From positions 1-44,647 of the IMG/VR virus record IMGVR_UViG_3300040801_005932: DNA of 44,647 nt, one strand, 5' to 3'. Under the pieces are notes generated by a model. That model saw nothing but the letters and a program-made list of their open reading frames with translations, searched no databases and was not told where the DNA came from. The stretch's first letter is position 1; the number at the start of each line of letters is the position of its first letter. Below are positions 1-8,190 of the stretch, piece by piece. The stretch comes from a virus. The translations under genes were made by a program, and so were the position numbers.

Positions 1-1778
1 CACCGCCTCCAACCGCGGGTCGTGAAGGCAACGAACCGCCGGAGGGCGACATACGCGAACGCGAAAGCGACGTTCTGGACGACGAAACCAAAGCGGCGCG
101 ACCGCCGCGTGACCAACTAGCGTACGCGCGCGAACGCCACGAACTGCAAGACCGGTGGATCACGCGGATGCAACGCGAAGCCGCGCGCATCCTCACCACG
201 CAAGTCAAACGCATCACCGACCGCGTAGACGACGACACGACACCGGACGGCCTGTTGGCGTTGATTGACGACGCCGTGCTCGACACCGATTGGGAGTCGT
301 TTGTGCCCGTGTGGATGGCGGCGATGGTCGCCGGTGGTCGTGACGCGCTATCTCGCATCCGATCCGACGATGACGAGAAGCGTCACCGCGCGCGCGTGAA
401 GGCAGGCGTCGAGGACTCGCTCATCACCGTCGCCGCGGAAACGTTCGGGCTGTTGGCGGAACAGACGTTGGCGTTCGCGTTGGCGCACGCGGCGGACTTG
501 GTGCAGGAAGTCAACATGACCATGCGCGCGCAACTCAAGCATCACATCGTCGATGGCATCAACGGTGGCGAGAGCATCCCGGACATCGCGCGACGCTTGG
601 ACTCGGAGATGCTCGACCCGATCATCCCGAACCGGTCGGTGGTCATCGCGCGCACCGAAGCCATCCGCGCCAGCAACTACGGCAGCCAGCAAGCCGCCAA
701 AGGCACCGGGTTGGACCTGGTGAAGGTGTGGCTCGCCACGCCGGACGAACGCACGCGTGTCACGCACGCGCAAGCCAACGGTCAAACCGTACCGATTGAC
801 GCGGCGTACACCGTCGGTGGGTACTCGCTGAAGTTCCCCGGCGACCCGGACGGTCCGGCGCACGAAACCATCCAATGCCGGTGCACCGAGTACTACGTCG
901 AAGCCGTCAACGGGCAGCCGGACCCGTACTTGTCGCCGCAGGTGCCGGAGCCGGTGCCGGCCCCTGGCCCGAAGCCGACCAAGCCGAAACCGCGTCCGCC
1001 TGCGACGCGTCCGGCACGCCGGTCGGATGGCGTGGGTCCGCCGCTGCTGCCGCCGGTCACCAGCATCACCGAAGTCGAAACGTGGTTGGCGGGCGTGCTC
1101 GGCATGGACGAAGCGGACGTGAAGCTCAAGCACATGACGTTGCCGCACGCGGAGATGTTCGCGAACACGTGGGCCGAGTTGACGCACCACTACGAAACGC
1201 TCGCGCCGGACCTCATCAGCAACATCAGCGACAACCACACGTGGCACGGCGATCCGATGGCGGGCATGAGCGGCGCGGACCAGGACACGTTGGCGTACAT
1301 GCGGATGTCGTGGGACAAGAGCGTGAAGAACCCGACGTTCCGGCACACGTTCGCGTACCACGACACGAAGTGGGGCGCGATGGCGGACATGAACGAGATT
1401 GTGGAACGCATGGAACTCAGCGAGTTCACGAAGCAAGCCAGCGCGCGCGGGTTCATCATCCACGAGTTCGCGCACTACCTCGATCACCTCGTGCACGAGA
1501 TGTGGTTGCGCGACCATGACAGCGTGGAGTTGGTGCCCGAGTTCCGCGGCATGGCCGACCTCAACGGTGCGATGGTCGATTGGATCGAGGACAACATCAC
1601 CGGCGGGTCACGGTCCGAACGCGCGATGTTCCTTGAGTCGTTCGCCAAGTACGCCGGGGACTACGGTGCGTCGTCACCTGCCGAGATGTTCGCGGAGGCG
1701 TTCCGGCTGTACTACCAAGGGATTGTGCCGCCCGAACTGACGTGGATCGAGGACTTCTTCAAGGAGATTGGCCTATGA
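1..1778 (+). CDS. Portal-MuF-metallopeptidase fusion, C-terminal part (continues from 43504-44647)
   Basis: This frame is open from base 3 and joins in frame with the gene cut at the right end; base 44647 plus bases 1-2 make the missing codon. The joined protein is about 973 residues. This part starts with a Pro/Glu-rich linker, followed by a Mu gpF / SPP1 gp7-type head morphogenesis domain (about residues 420-680) that ends in the typical HETIQCRC motif (H669). After a second Pro-rich linker (about 685-730) comes a C-terminal domain with HEFAH (His869, Glu870, His873) and a downstream SPAEMFAE segment (Glu943), which resembles a gluzincin-type zinc peptidase site. MuF proteins are minor capsid proteins that can be carried into the cell and often bear C-terminal effector domains. 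An internal start at 168 is possible but cuts the MuF domain. The stop overlaps the next start. Domain calls are by motif only; the peptidase activity is inferred. Confidence 0.85.
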   Translation, partial: PPPTAGREGNEPPEGDIRERESDVLDDETKAARPPRDQLAYARERHELQDRWITRMQREAARILTTQVKRITDRVDDDTTPDGLLALIDDAVLDTDWESFVPVWMAAMVAGGRDALSRIRSDDDEKRHRARVKAGVEDSLITVAAETFGLLAEQTLAFALAHAADLVQEVNMTMRAQLKHHIVDGINGGESIPDIARRLDSEMLDPIIPNRSVVIARTEAIRASNYGSQQAAKGTGLDLVKVWLATPDERTRVTHAQANGQTVPIDAAYTVGGYSLKFPGDPDGPAHETIQCRCTEYYVEAVNGQPDPYLSPQVPEPVPAPGPKPTKPKPRPPATRPARRSDGVGPPLLPPVTSITEVETWLAGVLGMDEADVKLKHMTLPHAEMFANTWAELTHHYETLAPDLISNISDNHTWHGDPMAGMSGADQDTLAYMRMSWDKSVKNPTFRHTFAYHDTKWGAMADMNEIVERMELSEFTKQASARGFIIHEFAHYLDHLVHEMWLRDHDSVELVPEFRGMADLNGAMVDWIEDNITGGSRSERAMFLESFAKYAGDYGASSPAEMFAEAFRLYYQGIVPPELTWIEDFFKEIGL

Positions 1779-1963
1779 CGAACCTCCAATGCGTGATGTG
1801 CGCGCACTACGAAGGCCACAAGCGGTGCCTCGCGTTCCCGGATGGCATCCCGAACAGCATTTGGTACACGCCCGGCAGCCACCGGGAACCGGTCGAAGGC
1901 GACCACGGGTACCAATACACCCCGCTCGACGCGGCAGCGCCCGCGAAGGAGGCAACACGATGA
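1775..1963 (+). CDS. Small Cys-containing conserved phage protein
   Basis: This 62-residue protein starts at an ATG that overlaps the stop of the portal fusion, with AAGGAG eight bases upstream, so the two are translationally coupled. A CxxC pair (CVMC) near the N-terminus is followed by a third Cys in RCLAFPDGIP and a late HREPVEGDHGYQY segment. Small proteins with this CAHY...CLAFP...IP...GDHG layout are common between portal/MuF genes and the capsid protease in other phages, but I know no assigned function. The Cys and His residues could bind a metal, though that is only a guess. A longer reading from 1742 would lie inside the portal gene and has no ribosome site of its own. Confidence 0.75.
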   Translation: MTNLQCVMCAHYEGHKRCLAFPDGIPNSIWYTPGSHREPVEGDHGYQYTPLDAAAPAKEATR

Positions 1964-2706
1964 AACGATCCGCTCCGTCCGGTCGCATCACCAAGGACTT
2001 CTCGTTCGACATCAAGACCGTCACCGACGCCGGTGTCATCGAGGGGTACGCCAGCGTGTTCGGGAACGTGGACTCGCAAGGCGATGTCATCGCGCCCGGC
2101 GCGTTCTCGCGGACGCTCAGCGCGTGGAAAGCCAAAGGCGCGAAGGGCCTTCGCATCCCCGTCCTGTGGCAGCACGACGCGTTCACGCCCATCGGCGTCA
2201 CCGAAGCCATCACCGAGGACGAGCACGGCTTGCGCGTCAAAGCCAAGTTGGTGATGGACGTGCAACTCGCGAAGGAAGCGTTCGCGCTCGCGCGTGAAGG
2301 CGCGCTTGGTGGGTTGAGCATCGGCTTCAGCGTTCCGGCGTTGGCGTCCGATGGGCAATCCGCCATCGCGTACGACGAGGAACGCAACGCGCGCGTGTTC
2401 CGCGAAGTCCGCCTGTGGGAATACTCGCTGGTGACGTTCCCCGCGAACGAGGAAGCCACCATCCAATCCGTCAAGGCCGATTGGCAGGTGGAACTGTTGG
2501 CGACGATGCGTGACATCCGCGCGTTGGTCGCCGCGGGCAACGCCGCGCACACGATGACGGTGCGCCCGAGTAGCATGGACATGACCGCCGTACCCTCCGT
2601 CGGTGCGACGACCACCGCGGGCATCGCTCTGGCCGATGCTCTCGCTCAGGCACGCGAGATGCTCAAGGAGTTCGACTCGCACACCAACGAAGGAGAAGGC
2701 GAATGA
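1960..2706 (+). CDS. Prohead maturation protease (HK97 gp4-like)
   Basis: This 248-residue serine protease is expected to cleave the capsid scaffold or delta domain during prohead maturation. The N-terminal half carries the family signature EGYASVFGNVDSQGDVIAPG (about residues 28-47). It also shows the two recognisable active-site regions, His72 in WQHDAFTPIG and Ser120 in GGLSIGFSV. Length is normal for the caudovirus prohead protease family. The ATG at 1960 was chosen because AAGGAGG lies seven bases upstream and the family homology begins soon after it. An upstream in-frame extension would only read the preceding gene in another frame. The stop overlaps the capsid start (ATGA), as expected for a protease-capsid pair. 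Confidence 0.93.
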   Translation: MKRSAPSGRITKDFSFDIKTVTDAGVIEGYASVFGNVDSQGDVIAPGAFSRTLSAWKAKGAKGLRIPVLWQHDAFTPIGVTEAITEDEHGLRVKAKLVMDVQLAKEAFALAREGALGGLSIGFSVPALASDGQSAIAYDEERNARVFREVRLWEYSLVTFPANEEATIQSVKADWQVELLATMRDIRALVAAGNAAHTMTVRPSSMDMTAVPSVGATTTAGIALADALAQAREMLKEFDSHTNEGEGE

Positions 2707-3938
2707 ACGAAACCGAGAACACCACGTCCATCGACATGGGCGCGACGAAGGCGGTGGAACGCGAACTGCGCGAAACCGTCGCGTTGCTCCAACAGAAGGC
2801 CAAGGAGTTCGGGGACTGGCGATCCGCGGACGCGATGACCAAGGAAGCGTTCACCAAGATGAACGCGCGCATCGACGAGCTTCAGGACACGCTCAAGGAC
2901 GTGACCAAGCGCGCCATGCGAACCGGCAACGGTGGCGACACCATCACCGACAAGGCGAACGATGTCGCGCGTGCCGCGCTCGTGAAGTACCTGCGTCGCG
3001 GTGAGCAGCGCCTGACGAGCGATGAACGCGAAGCGCTCGAAGGCATGCAGAAGGCGCTCAGCGTGGACAGCGACCCGGACGGCGGGTTCGTGGTCACGCC
3101 CGCCATGAGCGCGCGCATCTCGTCGATCATCTACGAGACCAGCCCCGTCCGGCAGATTGCCACCGTCGAGACCATCAGCACCGACGCGCTGGAAGGCCTG
3201 TTCGACGGTGATGAAGTCAGCGCCTCGTGGGTCACCGAAACCGGCACGCGCGCCGAGACGGACACCCCGGAACTCGGCATGTGGCGCATCCCGACGCACG
3301 AACTGTACGCCAAGCCGAAGGCCACGCAGAAGCTGCTCGACGACGCCAGCGTGGACATCGAAGCGTGGTTGCAGCGCAAGGTCGCGGACAAGATGGCACG
3401 CACCGAGAACGCCGCGTTCGTCAGCGGCACCGGCGTCGGTCAGCCGCGCGGGTTCACCACGTACGCGGACGGTTCGACGCGCGGCACGATCACGCGGCTG
3501 CCTTCGTTGGCGGCGGCGACCATCGCGCCCGAAGCGATCATCAACATGGTGTATCACATCAAACCGGCGTACCGCGCTGGTGCGGTGTGGGCCATGAACC
3601 GCGCGACCGTCGGCGTCATCCGCACGCTGCGTGACGACAGCGGCGGCGCGGGCACCGGCCAGTTCTTCTGGCAGCCGGGGTTCGGCACGCAACCCGCGAG
3701 CCTCGCCGGGTACCCCATCACCGAGCTTGAGGACATGGATGACGTGAGCGCCGGGAACATCGTCGCGGCGTTCGGGAACTTCCGTGCGGCGTACACCATC
3801 GTGGATCGGCAAGGCACGCGCGTGCTGCGTGACCCGTACAGCGCCAAGCCGTACGTGGAGTTCTACACCACGCGGCGCGTCGGCGGCGATGTCATCAACT
3901 TCGAGGCCATCGTCCTCATGGACATCGCGGCGAGCTAA
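2703..3938 (+). CDS. Major capsid protein, HK97 fold
   Basis: This 411-residue protein forms the icosahedral shell. The first ~110 residues are charged and coiled-coil-like, as in the delta/scaffold domain that the preceding protease removes. The HK97-fold part begins near GGFVVTPAMSARISSIIYE and includes the conserved ETGTRAETDTPELGMWRIP and ELYAKPKATQKLLDDA segments. A C-terminal VGGDVINFEAIVLMDIA strand closes the domain. It has its own AAGGAG site and overlaps the protease by four bases. No separate scaffold gene lies nearby, which fits an in-cis scaffold. Position and length match HK97-type capsid proteins; the identity is firm. Confidence 0.95.
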   Translation: MNETENTTSIDMGATKAVERELRETVALLQQKAKEFGDWRSADAMTKEAFTKMNARIDELQDTLKDVTKRAMRTGNGGDTITDKANDVARAALVKYLRRGEQRLTSDEREALEGMQKALSVDSDPDGGFVVTPAMSARISSIIYETSPVRQIATVETISTDALEGLFDGDEVSASWVTETGTRAETDTPELGMWRIPTHELYAKPKATQKLLDDASVDIEAWLQRKVADKMARTENAAFVSGTGVGQPRGFTTYADGSTRGTITRLPSLAAATIAPEAIINMVYHIKPAYRAGAVWAMNRATVGVIRTLRDDSGGAGTGQFFWQPGFGTQPASLAGYPITELEDMDDVSAGNIVAAFGNFRAAYTIVDRQGTRVLRDPYSAKPYVEFYTTRRVGGDVINFEAIVLMDIAAS

Positions 3939-3952
3939 GGAGAGGATGAGCC

Positions 3953-4414
3953 ATGCCTAACCGTGAGACGTACAACACCAAGTCCGTCGTGACGCTGCGC
4001 CCGCCGACCGCGATCACCGCGACCGGCACCAGCAACTACGTGGACACCATCGGGTTCGATAGCGTCCTGCTGCTCGTCAGCGTGGGCGACCTCGGCAGCG
4101 TGGACGCGAGCAACCTGCTCACCTTTGAGGTGCAGGAAGCCACCGCCACGCCCGCCAGCGCGTCCAGCTACTCGCAGGTTGCCGCGGCGGAACTCGACGG
4201 TGACATCGACACCAACGGCGAGGTCGTCATCGACGCCGCCGGGGACGAAAGCAAGACGTACGCCATCGCGTACCTCGGTGACGCGCGGTACCTCCGCGTG
4301 GTGTACACCGAGACCGGCACCATCAGCGGGAACGTCGCCGTCATCGGCGTGCTTGAGAACAGCAGCCGCGAACCGGCGTCCGGCATCACCCCGACGACGG
4401 GCACGGTGTCGTAA
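3953..4414 (+). CDS. Putative capsid decoration or minor head protein
   Basis: This 153-residue protein is encoded just after the capsid gene, with a strong site (AAGGAG) before the ATG. It is acidic, rich in Thr, Ser, Val and Gly, and lacks Cys, which is typical of an all-beta virion protein. Segments such as DSVLLLVSVGDLGS and ARYLRVVYTET look like strands of a jelly roll. Decoration or head-stabilising proteins are often found at this position. I do not recognise a specific family, so the role rests on position and composition. The stop overlaps the start of the next gene. Confidence 0.6.
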   Translation: MPNRETYNTKSVVTLRPPTAITATGTSNYVDTIGFDSVLLLVSVGDLGSVDASNLLTFEVQEATATPASASSYSQVAAAELDGDIDTNGEVVIDAAGDESKTYAIAYLGDARYLRVVYTETGTISGNVAVIGVLENSSREPASGITPTTGTVS

Positions 4415-4677
4415 TGACCGTCCGGGTGCTGGTGGATTGCACGTGGTCGCCGGATGGCGCTGCGCTGTTCCACTTCGCGCCCGGTGAGGTCGTCACGGAT
4501 CGTGACCCGCGATCCGGCAACGGGTTCATGGAGGTCGCCGTGCGGCGCGGTTGGGTGGAGGTCATCTCCGATCCGATTGCGTCACCGGCGACCACCGTGA
4601 TGAGTCCAACCAAACCGCGGCGTTCGCCCGGTCGCGCGAAGCGCACCGCGCCACGCAGGAAGGACGGTAGCGCATGA
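4414..4677 (+). CDS. Small basic-tailed head-region protein, unknown
   Basis: This 87-residue protein is translationally coupled to the genes on both sides (overlaps at 4414 and 4674-4677). The first ~50 residues form a compact-looking domain with alternating hydrophobic residues. The last ~30 are Pro, Arg and Lys rich (TKPRRSPGRAKR), suggesting a flexible nucleic-acid- or protein-binding tail. Small proteins of this kind often lie between capsid and connector genes, but I recognise no family. It could be a head-tail assembly accessory. The function is unknown. Confidence 0.65.
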   Translation: MTVRVLVDCTWSPDGAALFHFAPGEVVTDRDPRSGNGFMEVAVRRGWVEVISDPIASPATTVMSPTKPRRSPGRAKRTAPRRKDGSA

Positions 4678-5411
4678 GCACGTACGTTCCTCGCTCACAG
4701 TTGCGCGTCACCGTCGCGCCCGCCATCGAACCGGTCACGGTGGACGAAGTGAAAGCCGAACTCGGCGTCACCGACCACACCAGCGACGCGCGCATCGCGC
4801 GGCTCATCACGAGCGCGCGGTTGCTCGCGGAGGCGTTCACGAACCGTGCGCTCATCACGCAGACGTTGGTGTTCGCGTTGGATCGGTTCCCTCCGGCGGC
4901 GTTGCCGTGGTGGGATGGCGTGCGTCACGCCAGCATCCACACGTGGGCGGGCACCGGGCCAATCGTGCTGCCGCGCCCGCCAATCCAGACGCTGACGAGC
5001 ATCGTGTACTACGACGAGAGCAACACCGAAGCGACGTTCGACTCGTCGAACTACTACTTGGATGACATCAGCGAACCCGCGCGCGTGGTGCTCAACTACG
5101 GGCGCGCATGGCCGGTCGGCGTGCGAACGCAACAGGCCGTCAAGGTCACGTACGTCGCCGGTTATGGCGCGAACCCCGCGAGCGTGCCGAGCGCGTTCGT
5201 GGACGCGATCATGGCGCACGTGACGGACGCGTACACGCGTCCGAACGCCAGCGTCACCAGCGAAACCATCGACAACGCAAGCGTCACCTACGCATACGGT
5301 GGCGTCACCGGTGGCACCGCTCAGTCCGGTGCTCAACGTCTTGGTGGAGGGTTGCGCGCGGAAGCCGCCGCGATCCTCGCGCCGTACCGCGTGATGGACT
5401 TGGGGATGTGA
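4674..5411 (+). CDS. Head-tail connector, gp6-like (phiE125 gp8 type)
   Basis: This 245-residue protein probably forms the ring below the portal. The N-terminal PVTVDEVKAELGVTD followed by DARIARLITSARLLAEAFTN is the helical signature of HK97 gp6 / SPP1 gp15-type connectors and of the longer phiE125 gp8-like family. The middle contains the strand-rich RPPIQTLTSIVYYDESN segment characteristic of the long form, and the C-terminus returns to helices (AVKVTYVAGYG, then VDAIMAHVTDAYT). Order (capsid, connector, closure, gp10-like, terminator) is canonical. The start overlaps the preceding stop and has GGACGG as a modest ribosome site. Confidence 0.85.
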   Translation: MSTYVPRSQLRVTVAPAIEPVTVDEVKAELGVTDHTSDARIARLITSARLLAEAFTNRALITQTLVFALDRFPPAALPWWDGVRHASIHTWAGTGPIVLPRPPIQTLTSIVYYDESNTEATFDSSNYYLDDISEPARVVLNYGRAWPVGVRTQQAVKVTYVAGYGANPASVPSAFVDAIMAHVTDAYTRPNASVTSETIDNASVTYAYGGVTGGTAQSGAQRLGGGLRAEAAAILAPYRVMDLGM

Positions 5412-5414
5412 CCC

Positions 5415-5720
5415 ATGGATGTCGCGCGGTTCATGAAGCAAACCGCGGTGCTTGAGCGTCGCACCGCCACGGACGCGTACGACGGCACCACGTACGCGAC
5501 GGGGGTCACCGTGAACGTGCGGTGGTTCACCGAAGCGACCGTCGTTCGCACGCGTGACGCGCGCGAGGTCATCAGCAGCGCGCACGTCAGCCTCAAGGAC
5601 ACCATCACCGAAGGCGACCGCATCACCGACGAAAGCGGTCGCGCCCGCGAGGTCGTCATGGTTCGGAAGAACCGCGACACGCGCGGGACGTTCTCGCACT
5701 ACGTCGCGTACCTCGCATGA
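5415..5720 (+). CDS. Head closure / head-tail joining protein
   Basis: This 101-residue protein matches the small beta-rich head-closure family (SPP1 gp16, HK97 gp7). Typical features are an N-terminal AVLERRTATDAYDGTTY segment, an EVISSAHVSLKDTI strand, and the EGDRITDESGRAREVVMV motif in which a parameter is set and then reported. It is expected to plug or close the connector after DNA packaging. It starts three bases after the connector gene, with only a weak ribosome site (GGGGATGTG), so coupling is likely. The stop overlaps the following gene. Confidence 0.82.
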   Translation: MDVARFMKQTAVLERRTATDAYDGTTYATGVTVNVRWFTEATVVRTRDAREVISSAHVSLKDTITEGDRITDESGRAREVVMVRKNRDTRGTFSHYVAYLA

Positions 5721-6298
5721 GTCCGGTCACGCAACCCACGATCAACTTCCCGCGCATGAACGTGCGGCAGACCAAGACGCTCGGCGTGCCGAACCAACGG
5801 CTGTCGTTCACGTTGGAGCACACGCCACCGGAAGGCGCGATGGATGAAGCCATCCAACGTGCGCTCAACCGGATTGGCGTTCGGTGGCAGGCGGGCGCGA
5901 AGCTCGCCGCGCCGGTGGACAGCGGTCGGTTGCGGTCGTCGATCACGTTCTGCACGCCGACCACGCGTGCGTTGCACACGACCGTGTGGAAGGGTGGCGT
6001 CGAGTCGTACATGCCGCCGATGGCGCGGAAGAACAGCGTGCACGTCGGCACGAACGTCGATTACGCGCGAGCGGTGCACGAAGGCGTGATGGCGCACATG
6101 GAAACCGTCCTGCCGCACACCGTTCGCGCGCACAAGCGCAAGACCAAGCACGGCGTCGTGACGGTGCGCGCGCACTACCGGGGCATGCACTCGCGGCGTG
6201 TGCCGTACCGCGCGCCCAACAAGTTCATCGAGAAGCCCGCGATCAGCCTGATGCGTGACTTCCGAAAGATCTTCGAGCAAGAGTTCGGAGGCATCTAA
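5717..6298 (+). CDS. HK97 gp10-like neck / tail-completion protein
   Basis: This 193-residue protein carries the HK97 gp10-like core: a helix RALNRIGVRWQAGAKLAAPV, then DSGRLRSSI, then GTNVDYARAVHEG and a distal PNKFIEKPAI segment. The family sits at the head-tail joint and is needed for tail completion. The first ~40 residues precede the core and are probably strands; the central KRKTKHGVV stretch is basic. The gene overlaps the closure gene by four bases and is followed immediately by the terminator gene. Confidence 0.82.
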   Translation: MSPVTQPTINFPRMNVRQTKTLGVPNQRLSFTLEHTPPEGAMDEAIQRALNRIGVRWQAGAKLAAPVDSGRLRSSITFCTPTTRALHTTVWKGGVESYMPPMARKNSVHVGTNVDYARAVHEGVMAHMETVLPHTVRAHKRKTKHGVVTVRAHYRGMHSRRVPYRAPNKFIEKPAISLMRDFRKIFEQEFGGI

Positions 6299-6299
6299 C

Positions 6300-6731
6300 A
6301 TGGCGAACGGCATGCTGGCCGACATGCGGCAGCGGTTGGCGGACGTTGGGTTCGTGGACGCGCCCGTCGCGACCGGTCGGTTGCCGGACACGCCGGATGC
6401 GGTGCTCGCGTTGATCGAGTACGAGAGCTTGCCGCCGTTGGACTTCGATGCGACGAACCTGCCGGTGCTTGAGCGCATGAGCTTGCAGGTCATCGCGCGC
6501 GTCGGCAAGGACGCGGGCATCGGTGCCGCGGAAGCGCTCGCGTGGGACGCGTACGCGCGCCTCAGCGGACGGCACGTGGAAGTCACGCCCGCGTCGGGCA
6601 TCACGAACCGGTACGACTTCATCCGCGCGAACCACACGCCCGCTCATGTCGGGTACGACGACAACGACCGCCCGTTGGTGGTGGTGAACTTCAGCCTGCA
6701 ACGGTGGGGTGACATGGAGGTGCCAACGTGA
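6300..6731 (+). CDS. Tail terminator / minor capsid protein 3-like
   Basis: This 143-residue protein has the order expected for a tail terminator: an N-terminal helix (MLADMRQRLADVG), a short acidic region, ERMSLQVIARVGKDAGIGAAEALAWDAY, and a C-terminal DDNDRPLVVVNFSLQRWGD strand. This fits the minor-capsid-3 / tail-terminator family that caps the tail tube. The ATG at 6300, two bases after the previous stop, has CGGAGG upstream and was chosen over an earlier start inside the gp10-like gene. The stop overlaps the first glycosyltransferase-like gene, which is unusual; the tube protein normally follows here. Confidence 0.75.
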   Translation: MANGMLADMRQRLADVGFVDAPVATGRLPDTPDAVLALIEYESLPPLDFDATNLPVLERMSLQVIARVGKDAGIGAAEALAWDAYARLSGRHVEVTPASGITNRYDFIRANHTPAHVGYDDNDRPLVVVNFSLQRWGDMEVPT

Positions 6732-7414
6732 ACGTCCACACCGGAACGGTGGTGGTGATGTTCTCGCACGAAAGCCGCGCGCTCGCGCGCGTCGAGACCA
6801 TCGAAGCGTTCGCTCGTGTTGGCGCGCCGGTCGCGCACGTGCACGTGCAGCACGAACGCCCGAAGCAAGCGCACAACCGCCGGTCCGCATGGCAAGCGCT
6901 CAAAGCCGGGGTCGAACTGATTGCGCCGCGCGTGGACGCCGCAGGGGTGCTCGTCATCGAGGATGACGTGGACCCGGCGAGCACGCTGGTGGATTGGTTG
7001 CGGTACCTGGAAGCGCACGAGGAACGCCCGGTGACGCTGTACTTGGCGAACGCGTGCCGCCGGTGCGCGCCGGTCGCGTACGAACGCGTCGCCGCCGGAC
7101 GCGAGGTCGAACCGCACGTGGCGTCGCTGGTGCAACCGCACTTGTGGTGGGGTTCGCAAGCCGTGTGGTTCCCGTACCACGTCGCGCGCGCGGTGGTGGC
7201 GGATCAACGCCTGCAAGCGTTCGAGCACGGGCTTGGCCCGTGGGACCACGCGTTGCGGGTCATCTTCCAAGAGCAAGGTGCTACCCTCGGGGTAGCGGTA
7301 CCGAACGTGGTGCAGCATCGCGGGTTGCGGAACGTCATCCTCCCGCGGAAGGGCGTCCACCGTTCGGAAGCCTTTGACGGAGCGGCACCCGCTCCGACGC
7401 CGAAGGAGGCGTAA
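6728..7414 (+). CDS. Glycosyltransferase-like protein 1 (EDD motif)
   Basis: This 228-residue protein has a Rossmann-like start (TVVVMFSHESR, about residues 7-17), an HNRRSAWQAL helix (49-58) and a VLVIEDDVDP motif (Glu78-Asp79-Asp80). The motif follows a hydrophobic strand in the way that the metal and nucleotide-sugar binding DxD of GT-A transferases does. Two further genes (13061, 19733) share the same order, so this is a phage-encoded family. It starts at a GTG overlapping the terminator stop, with TGGAGG upstream, and so is expressed with the structural genes. Likely roles are glycosylation of virion proteins or trimming of a host glycan. The fold is inferred from motifs; no acceptor can be deduced. 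A short perfect hairpin (7379-7395) ends the gene. Confidence 0.65.
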   Translation: MNVHTGTVVVMFSHESRALARVETIEAFARVGAPVAHVHVQHERPKQAHNRRSAWQALKAGVELIAPRVDAAGVLVIEDDVDPASTLVDWLRYLEAHEERPVTLYLANACRRCAPVAYERVAAGREVEPHVASLVQPHLWWGSQAVWFPYHVARAVVADQRLQAFEHGLGPWDHALRVIFQEQGATLGVAVPNVVQHRGLRNVILPRKGVHRSEAFDGAAPAPTPKEA

Positions 7415-7416
7415 TC

Positions 7417-8019
7417 ATGCCGCAAGGACGTTCTGGACTGACTTCGCTCACCGCGCCGAACATGGTGCTGGACGCGGGCAGCGTGTACCTCAACATCGAC
7501 CTGACCGCGCTTGAGGACGCGAGCGCATCCGATCCGTGGGCGGACGCCATCGCTGGCAGCACGGTCATCAGCCTCGGTGGAACGCGTGGCGGCAACGTGT
7601 ACCGCGCGAACCGCACTATCCGCCAGATGCCCGTCGATGGAGCCATCGGCCCGGTCAAGGGCTTCGCTCGCCGCCAGACGGTCGCGCCGACGCTGACGAC
7701 GAACCTTGTCGAGGTCACCGACGACAACCTCATCCGGTCGCTGGCGGGCGCGAACTCGTCCGTGGTCGGGTCGTTCACCAAGGTCACCGGTGGCGAAATC
7801 GAGGACACGGACTACATCACGAACGTGGCGCTGGCGACGACGCTGAAGGGCGCGGACCAACCGTTCGTGATCGTGCTTCAGAACTGCCTGGTGCTTGAGT
7901 CGCCGGAGATGAGCTTCACCGACGAGAACGAGTTGGTGATGGCGGTGACGTTCACCGCGCACGTGCTGAGCACCGCACCGAACACGGAAGCGGCGTTCAT
8001 CTACCACCCGACCGTCTGA
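7417..8019 (+). CDS. Major tail (tube) protein
   Basis: This 200-residue protein is identified as the tail tube subunit by its place before the tail chaperones and tape measure, and by its sequence pattern. It has an N-terminal LDAGSVYLNIDLTALED strand pair and a core with VKGFARRQTVAPTLTTNLVE. A C-terminal half follows with EIEDTDYITNVAL and the late ENELVMAVTFTAHVLS strand, typical of gpV-like tube folds. The ribosome site AAGGAGG is very strong, as expected for an abundant structural protein. A strong terminator follows at 8051, so it may also be expressed above its neighbours. Confidence 0.85.
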   Translation: MPQGRSGLTSLTAPNMVLDAGSVYLNIDLTALEDASASDPWADAIAGSTVISLGGTRGGNVYRANRTIRQMPVDGAIGPVKGFARRQTVAPTLTTNLVEVTDDNLIRSLAGANSSVVGSFTKVTGGEIEDTDYITNVALATTLKGADQPFVIVLQNCLVLESPEMSFTDENELVMAVTFTAHVLSTAPNTEAAFIYHPTV

Positions 8020-8050
8020 TAGACTACGCGCGTCTCCAGGTGGACGCGAA

Positions 8051-8079
8051 CGACCCCCGACCACAACGGTTGGGGGTCG
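8051..8079 (+). terminator. Intrinsic-type terminator after the tail tube gene
   Basis: A 12-bp stem (8051-8062 with 8068-8079, one G-T pair) closes a five-base loop and is followed by CTCGTTTG. It lies 31 bases after the tube stop. A terminator here would reduce transcription into the chaperone and tape-measure genes, a known way to keep tube protein in excess. Confidence 0.7.
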
Positions 8080-8159
8080 CTCGTTTGCCGCGCATGCAAG
8101 CCGAAACCACCCCCCGGTGAGTTGATGTACTTGGGGCGCGGCAGACCGAGTGTACTAGG

Positions 8160-8190
8160 ATGGGGTAGCGCGATGGAGGCGCTACCCCAT
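8160..8190 (+). promoter_or_regulatory. RBS-enclosing hairpin before the tail chaperone
   Basis: A perfect 12-bp inverted repeat (8160-8171 and 8179-8190) has a seven-base loop. The GGAGG ribosome site (8175-8179) lies mainly in the loop, and the first two bases of the ATG at 8189 are the last bases of the right arm. In the mRNA this would hold the start codon in a stem while presenting the ribosome site, so it probably sets or controls the translation rate of the chaperone. Confidence 0.7.
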
